Below, piece after piece: positions 1 to 10,131 of a stretch of DNA of 34,668 nt. The stretch comes from Myxococcaceae bacterium (GTDB lineage: Bacteria > Myxococcota > Myxococcia > Myxococcales > Myxococcaceae), in the NCBI GenBank assembly GCA_022842905.1, contig JALHOS010000029.1:1-34668 (forward strand), given 5' to 3'. The first letter of the stretch is position 1. Every line of letters starts with the position of its first letter. A model generated the notes under the pieces. The model did not search any database, was not told the origin of the DNA, and worked only from the letters and a program-made list of their open reading frames with translations. A program made the position numbers and the translations under genes.

Positions 1-130
1 GCCAAGCCGCCCCGGACGGGCCGCGGTCGCGCCACCGTGAACACGCGGACGGACGCGCACGAACGTGGGTGTGGTGCCCTGGCTGGCTGGCCCCCACCCC
101 GAGCCGGCTTCAACGCGGCGCAGTCGCTGC

Positions 131-156
131 CCATTCGGCGCTGTCCATTCGGCGCT
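131..156. repeat. 12-base tandem direct repeat upstream of the first lipoprotein gene
   Basis: CCATTCGGCGCT occurs twice, at 131-142 and 145-156, separated by two bases, so the copies start 14 bases apart. The repeat lies in the 268-base leader before the lipoprotein gene at 269. The rest of 1-268 shows no convincing coding sequence or RNA structure. A paired direct repeat could be a binding site for a dimeric regulator or simple local duplication; there is no independent evidence for either. Confidence 0.4.
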
Positions 157-268
157 TGCCCACGCGCAGCAGTCGGCGGAAGTTCCCCTCAGCGCGTCTG
201 GCGCGACTCCGTGCTGATTCGAAACCGGAACATCACGAAGGTCTGAACTCGATTCTCAAGGTGAGCAG

Positions 269-1150
269 ATGGCATCGCGGCTCGTGAAGGTAGGGGTGGC
301 TGCGCTCGCCGCCGCAACGATTGGGTGTGCAGGCGCACATGGCGGACGAAAGGAATCAGCCGCCGAAGCCTTTGGCGCGCGCAGCAACGAGGTCAGCGTT
401 GCCGGCGCTTCCGACGCACCGAAGAAGCCTGGCTCGCCGGAGAAGTGGGCAAAGCAGTTCTGGCGGCCGCAGGACTGCGCTCGCGCCGCGCGCGAGCTGG
501 CGCAGGAGCTTGGCGGCGAAACGGCTTGGGCGTACCTCAAGGCCTGCGTCGCCAAAGGTGACTTCACGTTGCTGCGCACCCTGCTCGACGAGTGGGCCGA
601 GCCGCTTCGCACCAAGCCCGAGTCGCCGAAGGTCGTTGCCCACGTCATCGCCGCGCGAGGCGGCACCGTTCGCTCGGAGCTGCGAGCGTTGCAGGGAAAG
701 GGCCTGCAGATCTTCGATCTCGCGTCGGCGATGAAGCAGCCGAAGAGCTTCGCGGGCCGGTCAGTCCTCTTCGTTGCCAAAGTGGACGAAATCAAGGTGG
801 TCAAGGGCCGCGCGGAGGTCACCCTGCTCGAGATGGTCTCGGTGAGCGAGGCGGCGGACGCGTCGGTCGGCAAGCACGGCGGCGGCCGCGCCGTGTCCGG
901 TGCAACCAGCTACGTGGGCCGACAAGCTGACACGGTCGACGTGCCCGTCACCCACACGTTCGAGCCGAGCGGCGAGGTGATCCTGGTGAAGCTCAAGGAG
1001 CCGGACCCGTACCTGGCAGCCGAACGGAGCTTCCTGTTCCTGGCGCGCTTCGAAGGCTCGCGCGTGCCGGACGACACGGACGACGACGATCCTCACCCGC
1101 ACGCCTTGATCTCGCTGATTTCGTACTACGACATCGGCGCGCTTCGCTGA
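269..1150 (+). CDS. Putative lipoprotein of unknown function
   Basis: The 293-residue product begins with a basic N-terminus and a hydrophobic stretch ending TIGC at Cys20, which looks like a slightly atypical lipobox, so a lipid-anchored envelope protein is likely. No enzyme motif is recognisable. Residues about 60-115 (from FWRPQDC) read like a short helical region with two cysteines. Residues about 150 onward, from SFAGRSVLFVAKVDEIK, alternate beta strands, and the pattern of function words (FAGR, VLFVAKV, AEVTLLEMV, FLFLARFEG) resembles an OB-like or nucleic-acid-binding-type beta fold, but that is only an impression. The ATG start is supported by AAGGTGAG about five bases upstream. It ends 3 bases before the convergent cyclase gene. 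I do not recognise the family. Confidence 0.75.
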   Translation: MASRLVKVGVAALAAATIGCAGAHGGRKESAAEAFGARSNEVSVAGASDAPKKPGSPEKWAKQFWRPQDCARAARELAQELGGETAWAYLKACVAKGDFTLLRTLLDEWAEPLRTKPESPKVVAHVIAARGGTVRSELRALQGKGLQIFDLASAMKQPKSFAGRSVLFVAKVDEIKVVKGRAEVTLLEMVSVSEAADASVGKHGGGRAVSGATSYVGRQADTVDVPVTHTFEPSGEVILVKLKEPDPYLAAERSFLFLARFEGSRVPDDTDDDDPHPHALISLISYYDIGALR

Positions 1151-1153
1151 GCG

Positions 1154-3715
1154 TCACCAGTCCGCCGTCCCGTCCCAGTCAGCCTTCGGCGGGCTGACCA
1201 TGAACGCCGCGCACCGCCGCGCGTACCGCTGCGCCAGCGCTTCGTCCCCGAGCGCCTCGAACGCGGCCTTCGCCTGTTCGAACAGCCGCTGGTTGTACAG
1301 GCTGACCGCCGCCGCAAACCGCTCGCAGCGCTCGAGATCCTCGGCCGACAGCTGATCGCGCCGGCCGACCAACTCGAACAAGTTGATCGTCGACGCGTAG
1401 CGGCCCAGCCGTACCCGATCGACCGGGCGAAACACGAACACCTGCGTCGCGCCCTTGAGCACCGCTTCGCTCACGAGGACCTTCACGCCGTACCGCTTGG
1501 CCATGCCTTCGAGCCGCGCGGCCGTCGCCACCGGCTCTCCCATGACCGTGTAGTTCACGCGGTGGAGGGTGCCCATTTCCCCCACGACCGTCGGCCCCAC
1601 GTCCAGCCCTGCGCGCAGCACCAACGGCGCCCCGGCCTTCGCTTCCCACTGCGCCTTTCGTTCAGCAAACGCGGCCTGCATGTCCAGCGCCGCCTGGCAG
1701 GCGGTGTCGACCTGGTCTTCGAGCTGAACGGGAGCGCCCCAGAACGCCATGAGCCCATCGCCCAGGTACTTGTCCACGTGGCCACCGTCCGCCAGGACGA
1801 TGTCGGTCATCTTCGCGAGGTATTCCCTGAGCAGCGTCACCAGCGCCCGCGGCTCGACGGACTGCGCGAGCGCGGTGAAGCCTTCGATGTCGCTGAAGAA
1901 CACCGTCAGCTCGCGGCGCTCGGGCCGCATGAGCGCCAGGTCCCGCTCGACCCGACGGAACAGATCCGCGCGGACCGCGCCACCGAGCGCTCGTTGCATG
2001 AAGTCACGCAAGCCGTGCTCGAGCGAGCGGGCGTAGCCCAGCGCGGCGAGGAACGTGAACGCCAGCGCGAGGATCGGCGCCACCATGACGACCCAGCGCT
2101 GCTGCTCGAGGAACAGCTGCCGCGCGACCAGCCCGTGGAGCACGCTCGCCGCCAAGATCGTCGCCACCCACAACAGCCACCCTGGCCGGCGCACCAAGCT
2201 CGACCACGCGACCGCCAGCAGCGCCCCGAGAAACGCGTAGATCACCGTCAGCAGCGCGTCGGTCTTGGGGGCGGCGCGCACCAGGCCCACCCCTGCGAGC
2301 ATGGACGCGGTCACCTGCGCCATGAGCGCGCCGTGAGACACGGCGCCGATCGCGGTCTGCACCGGAGCCCCACCCGCGCGCTCGTCTTGGAAGACGACCA
2401 CACGACCGACCAGCTCGTTGTCGTGGTGCCGCACACCCGCGCCGGCCTCGTCGTCCTGGCGGTTCAGCGCGAGCCGCCACGCCGGGAGGCTGCGCTTGGT
2501 GGTGCCCTGACCGCCGCGCCCTGGCGAAGGCGCGTCCCAACGCAGGAGCATGTGGCCCGACGGGTCCATGGGCACGCGCAGCTCCCCGACGTGCAGGAAC
2601 CCGTCCTCGTACCGCAGCGTCTTCACCCCGGCGCGCCGCATGACGAGGCGCAGCGGGGCCGAGGCGACGACCACTTCCCTGCCCTGGCGGTCCTTGGCGG
2701 CTACGAGCAGCGGCACGGCACGCACGCGCCCGTCTGGATCGGCGACCTGGGTCACGAACCCCACCGACGCTCCGGCCTTGAGCACCTCGGCCACCGGCGG
2801 CGAGATGCCGCGCGCGAGGAGCAGTTGCTTGGGGTCGAGCCCTTCCACCACCACCCGCGAGCGCGTCAGCACCAGGAACGCGCGGTCGATCTCCGCTTCG
2901 TCGTCGACGGCGGTGCGGGGCCGGACGATCGGCGGCCCCTTCACCCCGAAGCGGCTGGCCAGCTGCTGCGCTTCGGCCTCGGACTGCGCGCCGGCCCAGA
3001 TCGTCACCTTGCCGCTCGGCTCGCCTGCGGTCACCGGCGAGCCGTCTTCGAGCAGTGCGTAGACCGGCGTCCGCGCGGCGATGACCCCCTCGACCTGCCG
3101 CAGGAATGCCTCGGGCCCGTCCGTCTCGGCGACCCGGACGACGAACGGCATGAGCGGCCGATCTCCGACGCGGAGGCGATCGGACGACCAGTCCCACCCC
3201 AGGAAGACCCGGTCAGCCTTGGTGCCGAGGCGCGCGGCGAGCCGCTCGTCGTCGCTCGAGGCCCGCGCTTCCCCGCGGCAGGGCGCGCAGTAGCGCGACG
3301 ACACGTCAGCCAAGGGCACGTCGAAGAGCACCAGCTCCGCGCCCTCGGCCAGCGCCTGCTCCACCACGGCACCGCTGACGTCGCGCAGCCACGGCCGCAT
3401 CGCCAGCTCAGGGCGCTCGGCCTCCGTCGCGTTGGCGACCGTCTCTTCGTCGACCGAGACGAGCACCACGTCGTCGCTTCGCTTGGCCCCCACCGCCAGC
3501 TCGCGCACGCGCCAGTCGAAGGACTGCCATTCCAGCCGTTCGATCCACAGGCGAACGTGATCGTGCCAGCGCAGCTCGCCGCCCAGCTCCCGGCGGTCGA
3601 CGCGGAAGTACACCGCCGCGCCGAACACCACGCCGAACACCAGCGCCCACAGGAAGGCCACGCCGAACTTTCGGACGAAACGCAGGCCCGCCGACTGGAG
3701 TGGAGTCGTCGCCAC
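1154..3715 (-). CDS. CHASE2-domain class III adenylate/guanylate cyclase
   Basis: This 853-residue membrane protein has an N-terminal TM helix (about 16-37), an extracytoplasmic CHASE2 sensor region (about 45-470, with VLVSVDEETV and LVLFDVPLADV), three TM helices (about 485-505, 512-530, 541-560) and a class III cyclase domain (about 598-785). The metal-binding aspartates are Asp609 in FFSDIEGF and Asp653 in YLGDG. Lys649 and Thr723 fit the Lys/Thr base-selecting pair of class IIIb adenylate cyclases. In the YTVMGEPVATAARLE motif (722-736), the position of the transition-state Asn is Ala730, while Arg734 is kept, so activity may be altered. A C-terminal segment (about 795-835) looks TPR-like. 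The start is GTG, since no early ATG exists. Only 28 bases separate it from the divergent lipoprotein gene. Predicted role: converting an envelope signal to cyclic nucleotide. Confidence 0.93.
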   Translation of the reverse strand: MATTPLQSAGLRFVRKFGVAFLWALVFGVVFGAAVYFRVDRRELGGELRWHDHVRLWIERLEWQSFDWRVRELAVGAKRSDDVVLVSVDEETVANATEAERPELAMRPWLRDVSGAVVEQALAEGAELVLFDVPLADVSSRYCAPCRGEARASSDDERLAARLGTKADRVFLGWDWSSDRLRVGDRPLMPFVVRVAETDGPEAFLRQVEGVIAARTPVYALLEDGSPVTAGEPSGKVTIWAGAQSEAEAQQLASRFGVKGPPIVRPRTAVDDEAEIDRAFLVLTRSRVVVEGLDPKQLLLARGISPPVAEVLKAGASVGFVTQVADPDGRVRAVPLLVAAKDRQGREVVVASAPLRLVMRRAGVKTLRYEDGFLHVGELRVPMDPSGHMLLRWDAPSPGRGGQGTTKRSLPAWRLALNRQDDEAGAGVRHHDNELVGRVVVFQDERAGGAPVQTAIGAVSHGALMAQVTASMLAGVGLVRAAPKTDALLTVIYAFLGALLAVAWSSLVRRPGWLLWVATILAASVLHGLVARQLFLEQQRWVVMVAPILALAFTFLAALGYARSLEHGLRDFMQRALGGAVRADLFRRVERDLALMRPERRELTVFFSDIEGFTALAQSVEPRALVTLLREYLAKMTDIVLADGGHVDKYLGDGLMAFWGAPVQLEDQVDTACQAALDMQAAFAERKAQWEAKAGAPLVLRAGLDVGPTVVGEMGTLHRVNYTVMGEPVATAARLEGMAKRYGVKVLVSEAVLKGATQVFVFRPVDRVRLGRYASTINLFELVGRRDQLSAEDLERCERFAAAVSLYNQRLFEQAKAAFEALGDEALAQRYARRCAAFMVSPPKADWDGTADW

Positions 3716-3743
3716 GAGTGGGCGTGATTATGCTCGGCGCACC

Positions 3744-4634
3744 ATGAAAGCGATTGAGAACGTCGTGGGCGCGATCGCAGTGACGGTGGCGCTGGCTGGC
3801 TGCGATCTCGCCGCTCTGGGCAACCAGCTGACGAGCAGCAACCTCACCGTCGTGACCCTGCTCGCCACGCCGCCGGTCGAGCTGCGGCCGCTGGCAGTCG
3901 CCGGCATCGACGCGAGCATTCCGCTGGGTGATGCGGGCGTCGACGCGGGCGCCCTGCTGGCCGACGCGGGCTTCACCGTGCCCGGGCAGACGATCGCGTT
4001 CGTCTTCTTCGGCCAGAAGCAGGGCGACGGGCTGACGGCGCCGCCCATGGGCATCACGGGCGCGGCAGTGTCGGCGACCCAGGCGGGCACGAAGCACACG
4101 ATCCCCGAGCTGGGCGGCGGCACTTACCAGCTGCTCGGCAGCGACGGCGGCCTGAGCTACGCGAGCGGGGCGACCTACGACTTTACGATCGTCCACCAGA
4201 CCAAGACCTACGGCGCCCGCCTGGAGAACGCCCCGGCGCAGGAGACGATCCCGGAGCTGCACCCGGCCCCGGGCTTCGTCGACCTGGCTCGCAACACGGC
4301 GCTGACGCTGACCCGCCCCGCGCCGGCCCAAGGGGAACGGAACCTGGCCTTCGTCACCGTCTTTCCCATCAACCGCGACCGCAGCAAGGCCCAGCCCACC
4401 TTCACGAACGTGCCGATGGATCCGCTCGGCTTCCTCAAGCTGGTGGCGGCTCCGGCGGAATGGAAGGCCGCGACGGTGACGATCCCCGGCAGCGCGTTCC
4501 CCGACGCCGACAAGAACTACCTCGTGGTGCTGCAGAGCGCGAAGCTGGGCAAGACGACCACCGACAACCTGTTCCCGGCCTCCGCGATCCTCGGCGGCAC
4601 CGCGGACGTCGGCATCGTCAAGACGCGGCCCTGA
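3744..4634 (+). CDS. Putative lipoprotein of unknown function
   Basis: The 296-residue product has a signal sequence ending in the canonical lipobox LAGC at Cys20, so it is predicted to be lipid-anchored in the envelope. The mature part is rich in Ala, Gly, Thr and Asp-Ala-Gly (LGDAGVDAGALLADAG, about 57-73), a composition typical of myxobacterial secreted proteins. Short strand-like segments follow (TIAFVFFG, YDFTIVHQ, LAFVTVFPI), suggesting a beta-sandwich, but no family is recognised. It diverges from the cyclase gene with only 28 bases between starts. A TATGCT hexamer at 3729-3734 lies so close to the ATG that a leaderless transcript is possible. Its function is unknown; the shared promoter region hints at co-regulation with the cyclase only weakly. 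Confidence 0.8.
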   Translation: MKAIENVVGAIAVTVALAGCDLAALGNQLTSSNLTVVTLLATPPVELRPLAVAGIDASIPLGDAGVDAGALLADAGFTVPGQTIAFVFFGQKQGDGLTAPPMGITGAAVSATQAGTKHTIPELGGGTYQLLGSDGGLSYASGATYDFTIVHQTKTYGARLENAPAQETIPELHPAPGFVDLARNTALTLTRPAPAQGERNLAFVTVFPINRDRSKAQPTFTNVPMDPLGFLKLVAAPAEWKAATVTIPGSAFPDADKNYLVVLQSAKLGKTTTDNLFPASAILGGTADVGIVKTRP

Positions 4635-4670
4635 ACGAGCCGACCGCGATCTCGGAACGCGCGCAGGGCT

Positions 4671-5276
4671 TCAGGACGCGTACAGCTCCGGCCGGCGCTT
4701 GAGCCGCACCGCTTCCGGAAAGAGCTGCCACAAAGGTCCGGGCGGGGCGGGCTTGCTCAGCTCGAGCAGCACCGTCGGCCGGCGTGGAATGCGGATCAGC
4801 TCGCCCCGGCGCAACCCCAACACGCGGGCGAGGTGGCCCAGCGGCCAACGTTCAGCCGCGCGTTCGAAGCCGGCCTCGTCATCGGCTTCGTCGTCGAGCT
4901 CGACGTCTTCGTAGCGCAGCAGCTCACCACCCACGCGCCGACCGTTTCCGAACGCCAGCACCTGCTCGAAGTCGTCGGGATCGTAGCCGTACGCGTGAAT
5001 CGGCAGCCGCAGGTGCTCCGAGAGCCGCCGTGCCAGCGCGTGGTTCTCGCAGTACCACTGCGCGCCGCGGCGCCCGTACGTGAACGCCGCGTCGAACGCG
5101 AAGCGCACCAGCTGCGGCCCCCCGAGCACGGTGATCTGCAGACCGACCTGCGACGGTGAGTGTCCGTCTTCCAGGATCGCGTCGTGCGCCAGGCGGACGA
5201 GCCACGCGACGTCGACGTCTTCGTACCGACACAAGTAACCGCCGTGTGTCTCCAAGAGCCCCCCGAGCCGTGACAT
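4671..5276 (-). CDS. Conserved-looking hypothetical protein, 201 residues
   Basis: The 201-residue product is soluble, acidic in its middle (VELDDEADDEAGFE, about 125-138) and has no signal peptide or TM helix. RYEDVDV (17-23) and RYEDVEL (121-127) are near-identical motifs about 100 residues apart, which may mark an internal duplication. Recognisable enzyme motifs are absent. The reading frame has the codon pattern of its neighbours and AGAGG about eight bases before the ATG, so it is very probably a real gene. It diverges from clpB across a 154-base spacer containing two inverted repeats. It converges on the upstream lipoprotein gene with 36 bases between stops. I do not know its function. 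Confidence 0.75.
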   Translation of the reverse strand: MSRLGGLLETHGGYLCRYEDVDVAWLVRLAHDAILEDGHSPSQVGLQITVLGGPQLVRFAFDAAFTYGRRGAQWYCENHALARRLSEHLRLPIHAYGYDPDDFEQVLAFGNGRRVGGELLRYEDVELDDEADDEAGFERAAERWPLGHLARVLGLRRGELIRIPRRPTVLLELSKPAPPGPLWQLFPEAVRLKRRPELYAS

Positions 5277-5293
5277 CGCGCGCGGCCTCTAGC

Positions 5294-5308
5294 TCATGGA
5301 CTCCATGA
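5294..5308. promoter_or_regulatory. Perfect 7-1-7 palindrome between the 201-residue gene and clpB
   Basis: TCATGGA-C-TCCATGA is a perfect inverted repeat, 18 bases upstream of the minus-strand gene starting at 5276 and about 120 bases upstream of clpB. Size and symmetry suit an operator for a dimeric repressor. It matches no operator I can name: it is neither CIRCE nor the HspR HAIR element. It could also be chance. Confidence 0.35.
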
Positions 5309-5315
5309 CTTGCAA

Positions 5316-5337
5316 TTGCGCTCGCTCAGCAGCGCAA
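5316..5337. promoter_or_regulatory. Inverted repeat TTGCGCT-N8-AGCGCAA upstream of clpB
   Basis: Seven-base perfect arms are separated by eight bases. It lies about 95 bases before the clpB start and 16 bases before a TTGACA hexamer (5354-5359) that could be a -35 box, although no good -10 follows at normal spacing. The layout recalls repressor sites upstream of clpB in other bacteria, but the arm sequence differs from HAIR (CTTGAGT-N7-ACTCAAG) and CIRCE. An operator role is inference. Confidence 0.35.
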
Positions 5338-5430
5338 GAAATCTCGCGGGCTTTTGACACGCCGCGGCATTCACCGAACGCGCGGGCCGCCTGGCCTTGC
5401 GACCGTCGAAGTCACCCTTAGCTTCGGGCC

Positions 5431-8025
<2,595 letters not shown>

Positions 8026-8035
8026 CGAGATCGAG

Positions 8036-8052
8036 CGTCGAGCCCTTCGACG
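8036..8052. terminator. Stem-loop just after clpB, possible terminator
   Basis: CGTCGA-GCCCT-TCGACG forms a six-pair stem with a five-base loop, starting 11 bases after the clpB stop. There is no T-run behind it, so it is at best a weak or Rho-assisted terminator or an mRNA 3'-end stabiliser. Confidence 0.3.
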
Positions 8053-8230
8053 GCTCCGACGAGGCTGCTGCGGAAGGCTGGTAACGCGATGAGCCGTGGC
8101 GTCCCGGGCCGCGGCGTGCGGACCCCGTCACGCATGAGCCGGCCTCGACCGCCGCCCCCTCACTCCTCGACGGAGCCGCGGTTCACGTGCCACGCCAGGC
8201 GTCGCGGGAGTGTCGAGCCCGCCCCGGGCT

Positions 8231-8249
8231 GCGTCGAAGCGCTCGACGC
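8231..8249. repeat. Second CGTCGA-type stem-loop in the clpB downstream interval
   Basis: GCGTCGA-AGCGC-TCGACGC is a perfect seven-pair stem with a five-base loop. Its core arms are the same as those of the stem-loop at 8036-8052, about 195 bases away. Two copies of the same hairpin design in one non-coding interval could be terminators facing each converging gene, or members of a dispersed palindromic repeat. Confidence 0.35.
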
Positions 8250-8366
8250 GGACGGAGTCCCGCTGGCGCCGGGGCGTGCACCGCGCGTGATCGAGCGTCA
8301 AGCCGTTCCCCCGCGGGAAGAGCGTGTGACGTGCGGCGTCGGGAGCCGCCGAACCGGCTCGACCGC

Positions 8367-8966
8367 CTAGCCGTCACCCTTCCCCTGCTCTGACGAGGTG
8401 CCTGCCGGAGGGACGGGACCTGCGCTGCCGCCACCGTCCGAGGGCTGCTGCGTGAACGCCTCGAGCTCTTTGGCGCGCGCATCCGCCCGCGCCTGCGCCG
8501 CTGCCTGCGCTCGATCCGCCGCCCTCACGCCGCGGCCTGTCGCGAACGCGCCGAGCGCGACGCCGACCCCGAGGATCACCACCTCGGCGATGACGTGGCC
8601 CGCCGTGGGCAACCACCCCTCGGCCCCGAGCGAGACGGACTGGGCCAAGCCCGCGAACACCTCACCTCCGGCGACCGCCGCGATCGCGTAGCCCAGCGCA
8701 TTGGCGCGGAAGTACCGCCCCGCGAGGTAGCCCAGCGGAGGCACGGCCACCGCGGCCCAGCCGCTGACGATCACCCGGAAGAGCACCAGGCGGAGCCCAT
8801 CGGACAGATCGGCCACCGCGTCCGAGTCTCCGATCAGCGCGGTCGCGACGGACTCGACGAGCTGCCGTCCCACGACCCAGGCGATGACGCCGGTGCCCAT
8901 GGCGAGCACGGTGCGCCGCGCCCCCGCCTCGGCCGACGACAACACGCCTGCCCTGCCCTCACCCAT
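8367..8966 (-). CDS. Multi-pass membrane protein of unknown function
   Basis: The 199-residue product has four predicted TM helices (about 18-38, 58-82, 88-110 and 125-146), several Gly/Ala-rich. A charged Ala/Arg-rich helix follows (about 150-172, RAADRAQAAAQARADARA), then a Gly/Ser/Pro-rich tail to the C-terminus. It has no recognised catalytic motif. Its ATG at 8966 overlaps the truA stop by 8 bases, so it is probably translated from the truA transcript. The tail and the amphipathic helix suggest a cytoplasmic interaction surface, but this is guesswork. Family unknown. Confidence 0.75.
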   Translation of the reverse strand: MGEGRAGVLSSAEAGARRTVLAMGTGVIAWVVGRQLVESVATALIGDSDAVADLSDGLRLVLFRVIVSGWAAVAVPPLGYLAGRYFRANALGYAIAAVAGGEVFAGLAQSVSLGAEGWLPTAGHVIAEVVILGVGVALGAFATGRGVRAADRAQAAAQARADARAKELEAFTQQPSDGGGSAGPVPPAGTSSEQGKGDG

Positions 8967-9702
8967 AGAACACCGCTTCCAAGCACAACCCGTGCGCCGG
9001 CGCCGTCGGTCCAGCGGCCGTCCGATCGCGCCCCGCCAGGACTTGGGCGACCCACGCCACCGGCTGCTTGCCGCGCCCTACGTGGACCAAGGTCCCCGTC
9101 AGGTTGCGCACCATGTGCTTGAGGAAGGCCGTGCCTTCGAAGTCGAGGGTGATGAGCCCTCCGCTCATGCCGTCGATGACGATCTTCCGCACCTCCCGCA
9201 CTGCGGTCGCGGCCTGGCAGTCCGCTGCCCGGAATGCGGAGAAGTCGTGCTTGCCGAGCAGCGCTGGCGCCGCGGCCCGCATCGCGTCGACGTCGAGCGG
9301 CGCGTAGATCTCCCACGCGAAGCGCCGGAGCAGCGGCGAGGGGTGAGAGGCGTTGGAGATCGTGTAGCGGTAGCGCTTGCCCTTCGAGTGCCGGCGAGGG
9401 TCGAAGTCGTCCGCCACGTGGCTCGCCCCCACCACCGCCACGTCCTTGGGCAGCACCGAGTTGAGACCCCGCGCGTACGCCTTGAGTGGCAGCGGCGTCG
9501 GCTCGGTGAAGGCCACGACTTGACCGCGCGCATGGACACCGGCGTCCGTTCGCCCCGCGACCACCACGGAGATCGCCGCGCCGCCGTGGAGCGTCGCCAG
9601 CGCGGCCTCCACGACCGCTTGCACGGAGGGGCCGTTGTCCTGCACCTGCCAACCCACATATGCGCCGCCGTCGTACTCGAGCTCGAGCTTCACCCGCGCC
9701 AT
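8959..9702 (-). CDS. truA: tRNA pseudouridine(38-40) synthase TruA
   Basis: TruA converts uridines 38, 39 and 40 of the tRNA anticodon arm to pseudouridine. The 247-residue length is normal for the family. The N-terminus (MARVKLELEYDGGAYVGWQ) is characteristic, and the catalytic aspartate is Asp53 in GRTDAGVHA (50-58). The second-half motifs FLKHMVRNLTGTLVHVGRG (about 199-217) and DFSAFRA are also typical. The gene is followed by the membrane protein gene at 8966 with an 8-base overlap. It diverges from the small membrane-anchored protein gene at 9757. Confidence 0.97.
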   Translation of the reverse strand: MARVKLELEYDGGAYVGWQVQDNGPSVQAVVEAALATLHGGAAISVVVAGRTDAGVHARGQVVAFTEPTPLPLKAYARGLNSVLPKDVAVVGASHVADDFDPRRHSKGKRYRYTISNASHPSPLLRRFAWEIYAPLDVDAMRAAAPALLGKHDFSAFRAADCQAATAVREVRKIVIDGMSGGLITLDFEGTAFLKHMVRNLTGTLVHVGRGKQPVAWVAQVLAGRDRTAAGPTAPAHGLCLEAVFYG

Positions 9703-9756
9703 GGAGCGCCTTTTTTCATGGAACCCACCCGAGGGAAGCGGTGTCGTACGCGGGCC

Positions 9757-10131
9757 ATGCCGCCGGACTTATTCCTCATGTTCGCTTCGAGCGGCATCAG
9801 CTTCGTGGCGTCGCTCATGTTCTTGCTGCAGCGCCCGGCGGAGCCGAAGGAAGCTGCGGCCGCCCCCGAGGTGACGTACTGCCTGCCGCCGGTCCGTCCG
9901 CCGCCGTTGCCGAAGCCGGCGAAGACCACGCTGAGGACCCAGACCGGCTCCGTCGAGTTGGTCCAGGACGCGAACGGCTGGCTCGTGGCGCTGGTGCCTG
10001 CGCGACCGGACGATCTCGTGGCGCGGAGCGTCACCAGCGGCGAGACCGTGCACGATCTTCGCTTCGGCGGGCCAGTCGGCATGAAGGCCGTCGATCGCCG
10101 CCCCTGGCTGGTCAAGCCCGGCCGAGCGTGA
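9757..10131 (+). CDS. Small membrane-anchored protein of unknown function
   Basis: The 124-residue product starts with a hydrophobic segment (about 4-24, LFLMFASSGISFVASLMFLL), which reads as a single N-terminal TM anchor. A Pro/Lys-rich linker (about 45-58) and a small C-terminal domain of about 65 residues (from TGSVELVQDANGWLVAL) follow. I do not recognise the domain. An in-frame ATG at 9718 would add 13 basic residues. I prefer 9757 because it puts the hydrophobic segment at the N-terminus and follows GAGGGAAG, although that lies rather far upstream. Its last 20 bases overlap the convergent pyrF gene. Confidence 0.6.
   Translation: MPPDLFLMFASSGISFVASLMFLLQRPAEPKEAAAAPEVTYCLPPVRPPPLPKPAKTTLRTQTGSVELVQDANGWLVALVPARPDDLVARSVTSGETVHDLRFGGPVGMKAVDRRPWLVKPGRA

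Larger units (their letters stand above)
8026..8366. other. Gene-free convergent interval between clpB and the membrane protein gene
   Basis: This 341-base stretch between two converging genes holds no reading frame with believable protein content; the short open frames are Arg/Pro/Ser-rich shadows. It contains two related stem-loops, at 8036-8052 and 8231-8249, both built from CGTCGA/TCGACG arms. GTCGAGCCC also occurs twice, near 8037 and 8215. It probably serves as the termination region for both genes, but no U-run marks an intrinsic terminator. Confidence 0.5.

Noticed and set aside
37-246. Small open frames in the first 268 bases
   Set aside because: They overlap the direct repeat, have no clear ribosome site and do not resemble a protein; they are not supported as genes.
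1562-3727. Long plus-strand open frame opposite the cyclase gene
   Set aside because: Its His/Arg/Pro-rich translation has no domain, and the minus strand gives a clear CHASE2-cyclase. Long antisense frames are expected at this GC content.
5354-5359. TTGACA before clpB as a housekeeping promoter
   Set aside because: No acceptable -10 lies 16-18 bases downstream (AACGCG), so it is mentioned only in passing.
8089-8370. Open frame of 93 codons in the clpB downstream interval
   Set aside because: It is rich in Arg, Pro and Ser with no hydrophobic core, has no good ribosome-binding site, and overlaps the end of the opposite gene.
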